Of a DNA stretch of 64,000 bases, positions 44,058-52,934 are shown in pieces. The notes beneath the pieces were generated by a model. That model had not been told where the DNA came from, searched no databases, and worked only from the letters and a program-made list of their open reading frames with translations. A program made the translations under genes and the position numbers. Every line of letters starts with the position of its first letter. The stretch's first letter is position 1. This DNA is from Streptomyces sp. WZ-12 (GTDB lineage: Bacteria; Actinomycetota; Actinomycetes; Streptomycetales; Streptomycetaceae), in the NCBI RefSeq assembly GCF_028898845.1, contig NZ_CP118574.1, forward strand, positions 8,543,001-8,607,000, in the 5' to 3' direction.

Positions 44058-44089
44058 GGACCCCGGTGGCCCACAGGCCACCGGGGTCC
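44058..44089. terminator. Bidirectional terminator between SDR and cupin genes
   Basis: A perfect 14-bp stem GGACCCCGGTGGCC (44058-44071) / GGCCACCGGGGTCC (44076-44089) with a 4-nt loop lies between the convergent SDR and cupin genes, 38 nt from one stop and 43 nt from the other. Confidence 0.82.
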
Positions 44090-44131
44090 TGTCACATGCG
44101 CCCCCGAGCCGTGCCGCGCGGCGGCCCGGCC

Positions 44132-44791
44132 TCACGCTCGGTCGTCCGCGCCACCCCGCGCCGCGCCGAGCCGCGCGGCCACCACCGCGGGCAGCTCCTC
44201 CAGTTCGGCCGTCTCCGACGGACCGCGCTTGAGGTACTCGGGATTGCACGCCTGGTAGCCCAACAGCCTGGCGAGCGGCGCCAGCGCGCCGTTCATCAGG
44301 CGTTGCAACGGCCAGGGGCGGTCCGTGAAGCGCAGCACGTCGGCGAACTCCCGCATGGTCACGGCATGCTGGAGCAGCCCCGGGCGTCCCTCGGCGTCCG
44401 TCTTGCCGTCCTGCGCCAACCCGAAGAGCTGACGCAGTATCAACTGCTCGAAACGATCGGCCCGGTTGACGAGCTGTACCACCGCGAACGAGACCTCCTC
44501 GTCGGTGTTGCCGAACCACCGGTGCACCGTGCCCGCCGGCACCGTCACCGTCTGCCCCACCTCGCGGAGCACCACCTCGCGACCGCCCAGGTGCACGCGC
44601 AGACTGCCGCGCACCAACGTGAAGATCTCCTGGCTGTACGGGTGGACGTGATAGCCGGCCGCGAACCCGCCGGGCTCGACATAGAGATCCATCACCGCCC
44701 GGCCGCCACCGGTGTGCGCGGCGGGCGTCCTGATGACGATCTTCTCCCGGCAACGGGGGTTGTAGTAGACCTCGCCCGGACGAACGGACAT
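44132..44791 (-). CDS. Cupin-domain protein
   Basis: 219 residues. The cupin metal motifs read GYHVHPYSQEIFTLVRGSLRVHLG and VPAGTVHRWFGN, giving the usual His/Glu ligands of a single-domain cupin in residues ~45-125; the C-terminal half is helical (QLILRQLFGLAQ, ADVLRFTDRPWP) and resembles membrane-anchored cupin proteins. It is the last gene of the minus-strand OMT-BBE2-BBE1-MFS-cupin series, 78 nt after the transporter. Function in the pathway is unknown: isomerase, dioxygenase and sensor are all possible. Confidence 0.8.
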   Translation of the reverse strand: MSVRPGEVYYNPRCREKIVIRTPAAHTGGGRAVMDLYVEPGGFAAGYHVHPYSQEIFTLVRGSLRVHLGGREVVLREVGQTVTVPAGTVHRWFGNTDEEVSFAVVQLVNRADRFEQLILRQLFGLAQDGKTDAEGRPGLLQHAVTMREFADVLRFTDRPWPLQRLMNGALAPLARLLGYQACNPEYLKRGPSETAELEELPAVVAARLGAARGGADDRA

Positions 44792-44869
44792 CTCTCCTCC
44801 AAAAGGAAAACGCCCGGCCGGCCCTCCGACCGGGCACGTCGGCCCAGCCTCACCCAGGCCGACCGGGTG

Positions 44870-46096
44870 TCACACCACCGGCTCTCGCTGCGGCGTCCGG
44901 CTCCCGCGACGCCCCGCGACCGCGGCCACCAACACCGCCGCACCGGCCAGCACGGCCCCCGTGCCCAAGCTCGCGCTGAGCCCGTAGCCATCGACCAGCA
45001 CCCCGCCGAGCAACGACCCCGCGGCCAGGGACACCTGCACGGTCGTGACGAAGGCCGCCATCCCACCCTCCGGCGCCTCCGGCACCGCTCGCATCAGCGC
45101 CGTCTGCAGGCTCAACGGCACCGCCCCGAACGCCGCACCCCAGACCAGGACCAGGACGACCACCGCCGCCCCCGACCCCCGCACTGCCGGCAGCAGCCCC
45201 GCGACGACCGCGATCCCGGCCGCCGCCCCGACCACCGTGCCCCGCACCGAACGGGCCAGGGCCAGCCCGGCCAGGAAGTTGCCCGCAACCCCGGCCACGC
45301 CGTACCCCAGCAGCACCGCCGCCACCGCGCCGGCACCCAGGCGCGCCCGGCCCTCCAGGTACGGAGCGATATAGGTGTACGCCGCGAAATGGCCGAGGAA
45401 GGCGAGCGACGTCACCAACAGGCCCACCCGGGCGGCCGGGCTGCCGACCGCCGAGACCAGGGCCCGCCGGCCGGTCACCGCCGTCGCCGGCAGCGCCGGC
45501 AGGAAGCGGAGTTGGACGGCGAGCGCGACGAGCGCCAGCGCACCGGCCGCCCAGAACGCGGTCCGCCACCCCGCACTGCCGCCGACCAGCGCCGCCAGCG
45601 GCAGGCTGGCCACCGTCCCCACCGCGATGCCGGCGGTCACGAGGGAGGACGCCCGATGGACGGCCTCCGGCGGAACCAACCGCGGCGCCACGGCCGCCCC
45701 CAGGGCCCAGAACCCGCCCAACGCCGCCCCGAGCAGCACCCGCCCGGCCAACACCGCCAGCAGGTCGCCGCCGGTCGCACAGACCAGGTCGGCCAGGCCC
45801 GTCACAGCGGCCAGCGCCCACAGCAGGGGACGACGGTCCAGCCGCCCGGCCGCCACGGTGAGCAGCGGCGCGGCGACGGCCGCCGCGAGCCCGGGCACGA
45901 CCACCAACAGGCCGGTCGTCCCCGTCGAGACGCCCAGGTCCGCGGCGATGCCGGGCAGGGCACCGACCGGCAGCAACTCGGAGAGCACCAGGGCGAAGGA
46001 ACCCAACGCCACCGAGACGACGGCCGGCAGGCCGCCACGGCGCCGGACGGCGCCTGGCACCGCAGCGGCCGGCCGATGACTCGTCGTCCCGGTCAC
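44870..46096 (-). CDS. MFS exporter (DHA1 type)
   Basis: 408 residues from a GTG that overlaps the BBE stop (GTGA), so translation is coupled. About 12 hydrophobic segments; sequences such as VSVALGSFALVLSELLPVG at the N-terminus and GRVLLGAALGGFWALG in the first half are characteristic of the AraJ/purine-efflux (DHA1) group. Probable role: export of the cluster product or of a toxic intermediate. Confidence 0.85.
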   Translation of the reverse strand: MTGTTSHRPAAAVPGAVRRRGGLPAVVSVALGSFALVLSELLPVGALPGIAADLGVSTGTTGLLVVVPGLAAAVAAPLLTVAAGRLDRRPLLWALAAVTGLADLVCATGGDLLAVLAGRVLLGAALGGFWALGAAVAPRLVPPEAVHRASSLVTAGIAVGTVASLPLAALVGGSAGWRTAFWAAGALALVALAVQLRFLPALPATAVTGRRALVSAVGSPAARVGLLVTSLAFLGHFAAYTYIAPYLEGRARLGAGAVAAVLLGYGVAGVAGNFLAGLALARSVRGTVVGAAAGIAVVAGLLPAVRGSGAAVVVLVLVWGAAFGAVPLSLQTALMRAVPEAPEGGMAAFVTTVQVSLAAGSLLGGVLVDGYGLSASLGTGAVLAGAAVLVAAVAGRRGSRTPQREPVV

Positions 46097-47781
46097 GACT
46101 TCGGCAGTTGCACCGACTGTCGGTGCCGGAAGACGTCGTGCGGGTCGTACTTCGCCTTGACCCGCTGCAGCCTCGGGTAACCGTCCTTGTAATAGAGCGT
46201 GTACCAGGGCACGTTGGACTTGTTGTACGCCGGGTCGCTCAGGTCGATGTCGGGGTAGTTGACGTAGCAGCCGTCGGTGACCTCGTTGGGCACCGGCACG
46301 CCACCGGTCTCGGCGTAGACGCCGTGGAAGAACTCCCGGATCCACTTCAGACACGTGGCCTCGTCCGCCCGGTCCGTCCACCAGATCATCCAGGCGGCCT
46401 TGTACGCGGCCTTCCGGTGCGGGGCGGCGGTGGCGTCCGGGGCGACCGCGTTGACCTTCCCGCCGAACGAGCTGAGCATCACCGACGCGGTGGAGTTGCC
46501 CGCGTCGTCGCGGGTCAACTGCTGGTAGAACCGGTCGATGTGCGGGTCCGGCATGGCCGTGCGGTAGTACGCGGACTTGAAGTCGCCGTTCAGGCTCGGG
46601 TCGTTCAGCGTCGGGTTGGTGGTCCCCAGATAGCGCGCGGCCTGCAACCACGGCATCTTCCGCGGCTTGACGAACTCCGGCATGGCCGGCAGCTCTCCCA
46701 TGTGGACGCTCAGCGGCTGGTGTTCGATGCCCAGCCCGGCCGTCACCGCGGCCAGGAAGTCGTTCAGCACCTTCGCCGCGCCGGGGGCGGCCGCATCGGC
46801 CTGGGTGACCAGACCGATGTACCCGTTCGACTTGTGGTTCAGCGAGAGCATGCTGACCAGGTTGTCGTTCGGGGTACCGGACCCCAGGTGCTTGGCGTGC
46901 CAGTCGCCGAAGTTCTTCACCAGGCGCCGGAAGCGCTCCTTCGTCATCTGCTGCCACGGCCAGGAGATGGCGCTGAGCAACACCTCGGCCGGCGGCTGGG
47001 GGAGCAGCGCGGCCGGGTCCGTGCCCCTGGCACCGGGCGAGCGGAACCAGAAGCGCGTGATCACCCCGAAGTTGCCGCCGCCGCCACCGGTGTGCGCCCA
47101 CCACAGGTCGTGGTGCGGGTCCTTGGGGTCCCGCGTCGCGACCTTGGCCCGGGCCACGCCGTCCGCGTCGACGGTGACCACCTCGACGCCGTGAAGGTGG
47201 TCGACGACCAGGCCCAGCGGGCGGCACAGCAACCCCCAACCACCGCCGCTGACGTGCCCGCCGGCGCCGACCTGGAAGCACATGCCGGCAGGCACGACCA
47301 CGCCCCAGGTGCGGTACATGCGCTCGTAGACGTTGAGGAGCTCGGCCCCGGCCTCCACCGCGATGGCGTTCATCTCGGGGTCGTAGTAGACCCGGTTCAT
47401 CTTCGTCATGTCGAGGATGACCCGGACCTCGGGGTTGAAGACGAAGTCCTCCCAACAGTGGCCGCCGCCGCGGACGGTCAACCGCTTGCCGGCCGACACC
47501 GCCTGCTGCACGACCCGGGTCACCTGGGCCGTCGTCTCCGCCAGGCACACCTTCTCGGGCGAGGCCACCCAGCGCTGGTTCCACCCCCGGACCACGTCCG
47601 GATACCTCTTGTCGGACGGCGTGATGACGGTGACCGGCTCAGCGGCCGACTCGCCCGCGCCGTCGGCCGCGACCGCCGTCCCGGACAGGCCCGTTCCCCC
47701 TAACAGCGCGGCACTCCCGGCCACGGCGCCCGCGGCGAGGACGTCCCGCCGCCGCATCGCGCCCTCATCGTTCCCCCTCAT
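46093..47781 (-). CDS. BBE-family flavin oxidase 1, Tat-exported, bicovalent FAD predicted
   Basis: 562 residues from the ATG at 47781 (GAGGAG upstream). Residues 9-40 form a twin-arginine signal: MRRRDVLAAGAVAGSAALLG, ending before GTAVAADGAG. The PCMH FAD domain has VRGGGHCWEDF with His108 and PAGMCFQVGAGGHVSGGG with Cys168, the pair that makes 8a-N1-histidyl and 6-S-cysteinyl FAD links in bicovalent berberine-bridge enzymes. A C-terminal YVNYPDIDL motif is typical of the family. It should act outside the membrane. It is ~55% similar by eye to the adjacent BBE2. Confidence 0.9.
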   Translation of the reverse strand: MRGNDEGAMRRRDVLAAGAVAGSAALLGGTGLSGTAVAADGAGESAAEPVTVITPSDKRYPDVVRGWNQRWVASPEKVCLAETTAQVTRVVQQAVSAGKRLTVRGGGHCWEDFVFNPEVRVILDMTKMNRVYYDPEMNAIAVEAGAELLNVYERMYRTWGVVVPAGMCFQVGAGGHVSGGGWGLLCRPLGLVVDHLHGVEVVTVDADGVARAKVATRDPKDPHHDLWWAHTGGGGGNFGVITRFWFRSPGARGTDPAALLPQPPAEVLLSAISWPWQQMTKERFRRLVKNFGDWHAKHLGSGTPNDNLVSMLSLNHKSNGYIGLVTQADAAAPGAAKVLNDFLAAVTAGLGIEHQPLSVHMGELPAMPEFVKPRKMPWLQAARYLGTTNPTLNDPSLNGDFKSAYYRTAMPDPHIDRFYQQLTRDDAGNSTASVMLSSFGGKVNAVAPDATAAPHRKAAYKAAWMIWWTDRADEATCLKWIREFFHGVYAETGGVPVPNEVTDGCYVNYPDIDLSDPAYNKSNVPWYTLYYKDGYPRLQRVKAKYDPHDVFRHRQSVQLPKS

Positions 47782-47836
47782 GCCAACTCCTCGCTGTTTC
47801 ACCGTAGTTATGGTCGATTGACGCGATCACGCTGGG

Positions 47837-47874
47837 GAGCGCACCGGGGTGCCGGCACCCCGGGAACTGCGCTC
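47837..47874 (-). terminator. Extended hairpin between the two BBE genes
   Basis: The 20-nt palindrome CCGGGGTGCCGGCACCCCGG (47844-47863) is flanked by complementary GAGCGCA (47837-47843) and TGCGCTC (47868-47874). It lies in the 124-nt gap between BBE2 (stop 47906) and BBE1 (start 47781) and could terminate or attenuate transcription from BBE2 into BBE1-MFS-cupin. Confidence 0.6.
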
Positions 47875-47905
47875 GAAGCCGAGCCGGCCCCCGCCGGCGT
47901 GCGGG

Positions 47906-49525
47906 TCAGCAGGCGTGCGGCCGCACCGACTGGCGGTGCCGGAAGACGTTGCGCGGGTCGTACGCCGTCTTCACCCGCCGCAACCTTGAGTAGTTCTCCT
48001 TGTAGTACAGCTCGTGCCAGGGCACGTTGGACTTGTTGTACGCCAGGTCGTTCAGGTCGGTGTCCGGGTAGTTGACGTAGCAGCCGTCGGTGACGTCGTT
48101 CGGCACCGGCACACCGCCGGTCTCGACATACGTCTCCGCGTAGCTCTCCCGCGCCCAGGCGATGTACTTCGCGTCGTCGGCGGAGTCGTTCCACAGCACG
48201 GACCAGAGCATCTTGAACGCCGCGTCCCGGTGGACGAGGGCGGTCTCCCGTTCGCCGACCGCGTGCGTCCGGCCACCGTAGGGCGTCAACTGGATATTGA
48301 TCTTCGGGTTGTCGATGTCGGTGCGCGTGAGGTGCTTGTACAGCGTCTCCGCGTGTGCCCGCGGGAAGTTCGCCTTCATGTAGGCCGACTTGTACTTCGC
48401 CCGCAGCGTGGGGTCGTTGAGCTGCGGGTTGGTGGTGCCCATGAAGCGGGTGCACTGCAACCAGGGCATCCGCTGCGGCTTGGCCAGATGCGGCATCGGG
48501 CCCACCAACTCGCCCATCGGCTCGGTCAGCGCGCCCGGCCCCGTGCTGACCCCGGCGCTCATGTACGCGAGGTACTCGTCGAGCAGCTTCTCGGCGTGCG
48601 GGACACCCGCGTCGACCTGGGTGACCAGCCCGATCTGGCCGTTGGACTGGTGGTTGAGCAACATGAAACTCGTCACGAAGCGGTTGGGGCTGTCCGGTGC
48701 CATGTTCGCGACGTGCCAGGACGCGTAGTTCTGCACCAACCGGACGAACTCGTCCCGGGTCAGGTCGCGCCACGACCACGACACCGCGCTGAACAGCACC
48801 TCGGCCGGCGGCCTGGGCAGCAGCCGGCACGGGTCGGTGCCGGTCGCACCCGGCGAGCGGAAGAAGTAGCGCGTCACGACCCCGAAGTTGCCCCCGCCAC
48901 CGCCGGTGTGGGCCCACCACAGGTCCCGGTGCGGGTCGTCCGGCTCCCGGGTGGCGACCACCGTCCGGACCGAGCCGTCGGCGGTCACATGGACCACCTC
49001 CACCGCATACAGGTGGTCGACGACGAGGCCGTCGCGGCGCACCAACATGCCCCAACCGCCGCCGCTGACGTGCCCACCGACCCCGACCGAATAGCAGATC
49101 CCGCCCGGGATGGTCACACCCCAGGTGCCGTACAGCTTCTCGTAGACGTCCAGCAGCCCGGCACCGGCCTCCACCGCGATCGCATTGAGCCCCCGGTGGT
49201 AGTACACGGCCTTCATCCTCGACAGGTCGAGCACCACCTGGGTGCCCGCATTGAAGACGAAGTCCTCCAGGCAGTGGCCGCCGCTGCGCACGGTCAGCCG
49301 CTTGTCACGCCGCACGGCCTCGGCGACGACCGCCGGAACCTGACTCGGCGCGTCGACCACCCGCACCGACTCCGGATGGGCGACGAACCGCGCGTTCAAC
49401 GCCCGTACCAGGTCCGGGTATTGCCGGTCGTCAGGAGTAACCGTCATCGAGCCGGCCGCCCTGACGCCGTCCGATCCGTGGTTTTCGCAGCGGCCGACGG
49501 CTTCGTCGGCAGGGTGATGCACCAT
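47906..49525 (-). CDS. BBE-family flavin oxidase 2, no signal peptide
   Basis: 539 residues from the ATG at 49525 (GAAGG seven nt upstream; an ATG at 49531 is too close to it). FAD sites are RSGGHCLEDF with His84 and PGGICYSVGVGGHVSGGG with Cys144, again bicovalent. The rest parallels BBE1 closely, including LWWAHTGGGGGNFG and CYVNYPDTDLND. Unlike BBE1 there is no twin-arginine or other signal, so it should be cytosolic. The pair looks like a tandem duplication followed by a change of compartment. Confidence 0.88.
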   Translation of the reverse strand: MVHHPADEAVGRCENHGSDGVRAAGSMTVTPDDRQYPDLVRALNARFVAHPESVRVVDAPSQVPAVVAEAVRRDKRLTVRSGGHCLEDFVFNAGTQVVLDLSRMKAVYYHRGLNAIAVEAGAGLLDVYEKLYGTWGVTIPGGICYSVGVGGHVSGGGWGMLVRRDGLVVDHLYAVEVVHVTADGSVRTVVATREPDDPHRDLWWAHTGGGGGNFGVVTRYFFRSPGATGTDPCRLLPRPPAEVLFSAVSWSWRDLTRDEFVRLVQNYASWHVANMAPDSPNRFVTSFMLLNHQSNGQIGLVTQVDAGVPHAEKLLDEYLAYMSAGVSTGPGALTEPMGELVGPMPHLAKPQRMPWLQCTRFMGTTNPQLNDPTLRAKYKSAYMKANFPRAHAETLYKHLTRTDIDNPKINIQLTPYGGRTHAVGERETALVHRDAAFKMLWSVLWNDSADDAKYIAWARESYAETYVETGGVPVPNDVTDGCYVNYPDTDLNDLAYNKSNVPWHELYYKENYSRLRRVKTAYDPRNVFRHRQSVRPHAC

Positions 49526-49620
49526 GGTCATACCTTCGTGACGAGGACCCTGAGGTCGTGGATGGGAGAGAAGCCCGGCAGTCGCCGGAAGCCGCCCGAC
49601 CGGCCGGCTTCCGGACCTGC

Positions 49621-50283
49621 TCAGCGCTTGAGGGCGAACGTCAGGCCATCGGCGAACGGCACCACGCTCAGGACCACCCGCTTGTCGTCGCGCACCTTGG
49701 CGTTGAAGGCCCGCAGCGCGGTCGTCTCCGAGTCCTGCTGCGCCTCGTCGAGCACCGCCCCGTGCCACAGCACGTTGTCGACCACGATCAGCCCGCCGGG
49801 CCGCAGCAGTTCCAGCGCGGCCTCGTAATAGGCCGCGTAGTTCTCCTTGTCGGCGTCGATGAAGACGAAGTCGAAGGAACCGACCGACCCGTTCTCCCGC
49901 AGCAGGGCGGCCAGCGACTGCCGGGCGTCACCGACCCGCAACTCGATCTTCTCCGCGACCCCGGCCCGCCCGGCGAACTCCCGGGCGATCGAGGTCCACT
50001 CCTCGCTGATGTCCAGCCCGACCACCCGACCGCCCGCGGGCAGCGCCATGGCGGTCGAGAGCAGGCTGTACCCCGTGAAGACACCGATCTCCAGCGCGCG
50101 CCGGGCGCCGATCGCCTTCACCAACAAGGCCAGGAACTGGCCCTGTTCGGGGGAGATCTGCATGAGCGCCAAGGGAAGCTCGGAAGTCTTCTTCCGCAGG
50201 TCCCTCAGCACGTCCGGCTCACGCAGGGAAATGCTGGCGACGTAATCCTGCATCGCCTCGTCGACGGTCACTTGAATGCGCAT
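49621..50283 (-). CDS. Catechol-type O-methyltransferase
   Basis: 220 residues, the usual length of caffeoyl-CoA/catechol OMTs (class I, metal-dependent). Motifs: RALEIGVFTGYSLLSTA (SAM motif I), GLDISEEW, and FDFVFIDADKENY with the metal-binding Asp. It heads the minus-strand BBE operon and is divergent from the flavin reductase. A vicinal dihydroxy-aromatic substrate, as would be made by the neighbouring HpaB-type hydroxylase, is likely. Confidence 0.9.
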   Translation of the reverse strand: MRIQVTVDEAMQDYVASISLREPDVLRDLRKKTSELPLALMQISPEQGQFLALLVKAIGARRALEIGVFTGYSLLSTAMALPAGGRVVGLDISEEWTSIAREFAGRAGVAEKIELRVGDARQSLAALLRENGSVGSFDFVFIDADKENYAAYYEAALELLRPGGLIVVDNVLWHGAVLDEAQQDSETTALRAFNAKVRDDKRVVLSVVPFADGLTFALKR

Positions 50284-50660
50284 GAAACCCCCGTTTCACA
50301 AATCGCGATCACGGCTGACCCGGCAGTCAATGACGGCCCGCCCACCGTGCTCTCGGGGCCGCGTTCGCGCCCAACTGGCGCACCACATACGGAACTTGCC
50401 GGTCCATGACCGGACCGCGCCCCCGGATTCCGAAAGCTAGAACGTCGAGCCGACGCTCGTCAAGCACTCCATGAACACCCGCCCCTGGATCGTTTCTTCA
50501 GCGCTCGCTCGAACAATGCGAGTAATGCCGCCGGACACCTGCACGGGAATTTTCCCCATTCCTTGCCGAACCGTCGACGTCGGCGACACCGGTGACCGGA
50601 GCGGAATGCCGGGCAACCCGCGCCCGCCTTCCCTCCCCCTTTCCCGGAGGAGGCCCCGTA
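50284..50660. other. Divergent control region, OMT and flavin reductase
   Basis: 377 nt holding both promoters; noticeably less G+C-rich in the middle (for example AATCGCGATC near 50300 and ATTTTCCCCATTCC near 50550). No gene was recognised. Confidence 0.4.
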
Positions 50661-51227
50661 GTGGATCAGGAACAGCGCGCACTGAGGGACTGCCTGGGGC
50701 AGTTCGCCTCGGGAGTGACCGTGGTGACCACCGCCGACGGTACGGCCGTCCACGGCGCCACCGTCAGCTCCTTCACCTCGGTGTCCCTCGCCCCACCGCT
50801 GATCCTGGTCTCCCTCGACCGCCGCAGCCGCACCTGTCACCGACTCGCCACGGCCCCGACCTTCGGCGTCAACGTCCTCGCGGCCGACCAGCGCGACCTC
50901 GCCCTGCTCTTCGCCGGACACGCCGGCGGACCGGCCCCGGAAATCCACTGGACCGGCGGGACGCGCGCGCCCCAACTCCCCGGCGCCGTCGCACACTTCA
51001 CCTGCCGACCCTGGGCCGGCTACGACGGTGGCGACCACGTCCTCCACATCGGCGAGGTCATCGACTTCGAGGCACCCGGCGGACCTCCGCTGGTCTTCCA
51101 CTCCGGAACCCTCGGCGAACTGAACCGCACACCCGGCGGCACGGTATGGGCCGGGTCGCTCGACGGCCCCGCCCACGGCTGGGCGGCCGACTTCGGCGCG
51201 CTCGCCGCGACCGGCGGCACACCGTGA
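50661..51227 (+). CDS. Flavin reductase (HpaC-like), partner of the HpaB-type monooxygenase
   Basis: 188 residues from the GTG at 50661, preceded by GGAGGAGG. The family segments are [34 protein letters not shown] and [18 protein letters not shown], with [11 protein letters not shown] near the C-terminus. HpaC-like reductases supply FADH2 to a separate monooxygenase; the HpaB-type gene follows after 37 nt. Confidence 0.9.
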   Translation: MDQEQRALRDCLGQFASGVTVVTTADGTAVHGATVSSFTSVSLAPPLILVSLDRRSRTCHRLATAPTFGVNVLAADQRDLALLFAGHAGGPAPEIHWTGGTRAPQLPGAVAHFTCRPWAGYDGGDHVLHIGEVIDFEAPGGPPLVFHSGTLGELNRTPGGTVWAGSLDGPAHGWAADFGALAATGGTP

Positions 51228-51264
51228 CCACCACAGGCCCCAACGACCGGACAAGGAGCGAAAC

Positions 51265-52842
51265 ATGACGCCACCCAACGGCGCCCCGGCATCCAACGCC
51301 CCCCAGGATCCCGGAACACGTCCACTGACCGGCCGTGAATACCTGGACAGCCTGCGCGACGACCGCGAAATCTACCTCTACGGCGAGCGGGTCAAGGACG
51401 TCACCGCCCACCCCGCCTTCCGCAACCCGGCACTGATGACGGCCCGGCTCTACGACGCCCTGCACGACCCCGCCCGGCGCGAGGTACTGACCTGCGCCAC
51501 CGACACCGGCAACGGCCGCACCCACCCCTTCTTCCGCACCCCGCACACCGTGGCCGACCTCGTCGCCGACCGCGAGGCCATCGCCGCATGGGCCCGCATG
51601 ACCTATGGCTGGATGGGCCGCAGCCCCGACTACAAGGCGTCCTTCCTCGGCACCCTCGGCGCCAACAGCGACTACTACACCCCCTACGAGGACAACGCCC
51701 AACGCTGGTACAAGGAATCCCAGGAGAAGGTCCTCTTCTGGAACCACGCCATCATCCACCCACCAGTGGACCGTCACCTGCCCACCGAACAGGTCCAGGA
51801 CGTCTTCGTGCACGTGGAGAAGGAGACCGACAACGGCCTGGTCGTCTCCGGCGCGAAAGTAGTGGCCACCGGCTCCGCCATCACCCACTACAACTTCATC
51901 TCCCACTACGGACTGCCGCTGCGCGACCGGAAGTTCGCGCTCGTCGCCACCCTGCCGATGGGCTCGCCCGGACTGAAGCTGATCTGCCGCCCCTCCTACG
52001 CCGCGACCGCCGCCGTCATGGGCAGCCCCTTCGACCACCCCCTCTCCAGCCGACTCGACGAGAACGACACCATCTTCGTCCTCGACAAAGTCCTCATCCC
52101 CTGGGAGAACGTCTTCCTCTACGGCGACGCCGACCGCGTCAACGGCTTCGCGCCCAGGTCAGGCTTCCTGGAACGGCTCACCTTCCACGGCTGCATCCGA
52201 CTCGCCGTGAAAATAGACTTCCTGGCCGGACTGCTCCTCAAGGCCGTCGAGATGACCGGCAGCAAGGACTTCCGCGGCATCCAGACCCGGGTCGGCGAGG
52301 TCCTGGCCTGGCGCAACATGTTCTGGGCGCTCAGTGACGCCGCCGCCCGCAACCCACAGCAGTGGAAGAACGGCGCGCTGCTGCCGCGTCTCGACTACGG
52401 CATGGCCTACCGCTGGTTCATGACCATCGGCTACCCGCGCATCAAGGAGATCATCCAACAGGACGTGGCCAGCGGACTGATCTACGTCAACTCCGCCGCC
52501 GAGGACTTCGCCAACCCCGAGATCCGGCCCTACCTGGACACCTACGTCCGCGGCTCCAACGGGTACGACTCCGTCAGCCGCGTCAAACTCATGAAACTGC
52601 TCTGGGACGCCGTCGGCACCGAGTTCGGCGGCCGCCACGAACTGTACGAGCGCAACTACTCGGGCAACCACGAGCAGGTACGCACCGACATCCTCCAGGC
52701 CCAGGCCGCCAGCGGCCAACTCGACGAGTACAAGGGCTTCGCCGAACGCTGCCTGGCGGAATACGACCTCGACGGCTGGACCGTCCCCGACCTCGACTCG
52801 TTCCCCGAACTGCGAGAGCAGCGCAAGCGGTTCTGGGGCTGA
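51265..52842 (+). CDS. 4-hydroxyphenylacetate 3-hydroxylase-type (HpaB/SgcC) monooxygenase
   Basis: 525 residues, normal for the family, with CAAGGAG before the ATG. Conserved segments: [21 protein letters not shown] at the start, [29 protein letters not shown], and [19 protein letters not shown]. It is a two-component FADH2-dependent phenol ortho-hydroxylase with the reductase encoded just upstream. In antibiotic pathways such enzymes act on free or carrier-bound hydroxyphenyl groups. A strong terminator follows. Confidence 0.92.
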   Translation: MTPPNGAPASNAPQDPGTRPLTGREYLDSLRDDREIYLYGERVKDVTAHPAFRNPALMTARLYDALHDPARREVLTCATDTGNGRTHPFFRTPHTVADLVADREAIAAWARMTYGWMGRSPDYKASFLGTLGANSDYYTPYEDNAQRWYKESQEKVLFWNHAIIHPPVDRHLPTEQVQDVFVHVEKETDNGLVVSGAKVVATGSAITHYNFISHYGLPLRDRKFALVATLPMGSPGLKLICRPSYAATAAVMGSPFDHPLSSRLDENDTIFVLDKVLIPWENVFLYGDADRVNGFAPRSGFLERLTFHGCIRLAVKIDFLAGLLLKAVEMTGSKDFRGIQTRVGEVLAWRNMFWALSDAAARNPQQWKNGALLPRLDYGMAYRWFMTIGYPRIKEIIQQDVASGLIYVNSAAEDFANPEIRPYLDTYVRGSNGYDSVSRVKLMKLLWDAVGTEFGGRHELYERNYSGNHEQVRTDILQAQAASGQLDEYKGFAERCLAEYDLDGWTVPDLDSFPELREQRKRFWG

Positions 52843-52854
52843 CCCCACACGCCA

Positions 52855-52894
52855 CGAGGGGGCTGGCCCGCCTGCACGCGGGCCAGCCCCCTCG
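52855..52894. terminator. Bidirectional terminator, 17-bp stem
   Basis: A perfect stem CGAGGGGGCTGGCCCGC (52855-52871) / GCGGGCCAGCCCCCTCG (52878-52894) with a 6-nt loop lies between the HpaB gene and the convergent AMP-ligase gene, 12 nt and 40 nt from their stops. Confidence 0.88.
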
Positions 52895-52934
52895 ACGCAT
52901 CCCGCCACCTTCCGTCAACCGGCGCGCGGGCGCA

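Noticed and set aside
44870..47584. Apparent 904-residue minus-strand fusion of a BBE region with the MFS transporter
   Set aside because: The N-terminal part is an out-of-frame reading of the BBE1 gene; the real MFS begins at the GTG at 46096 with a GTGA overlap.
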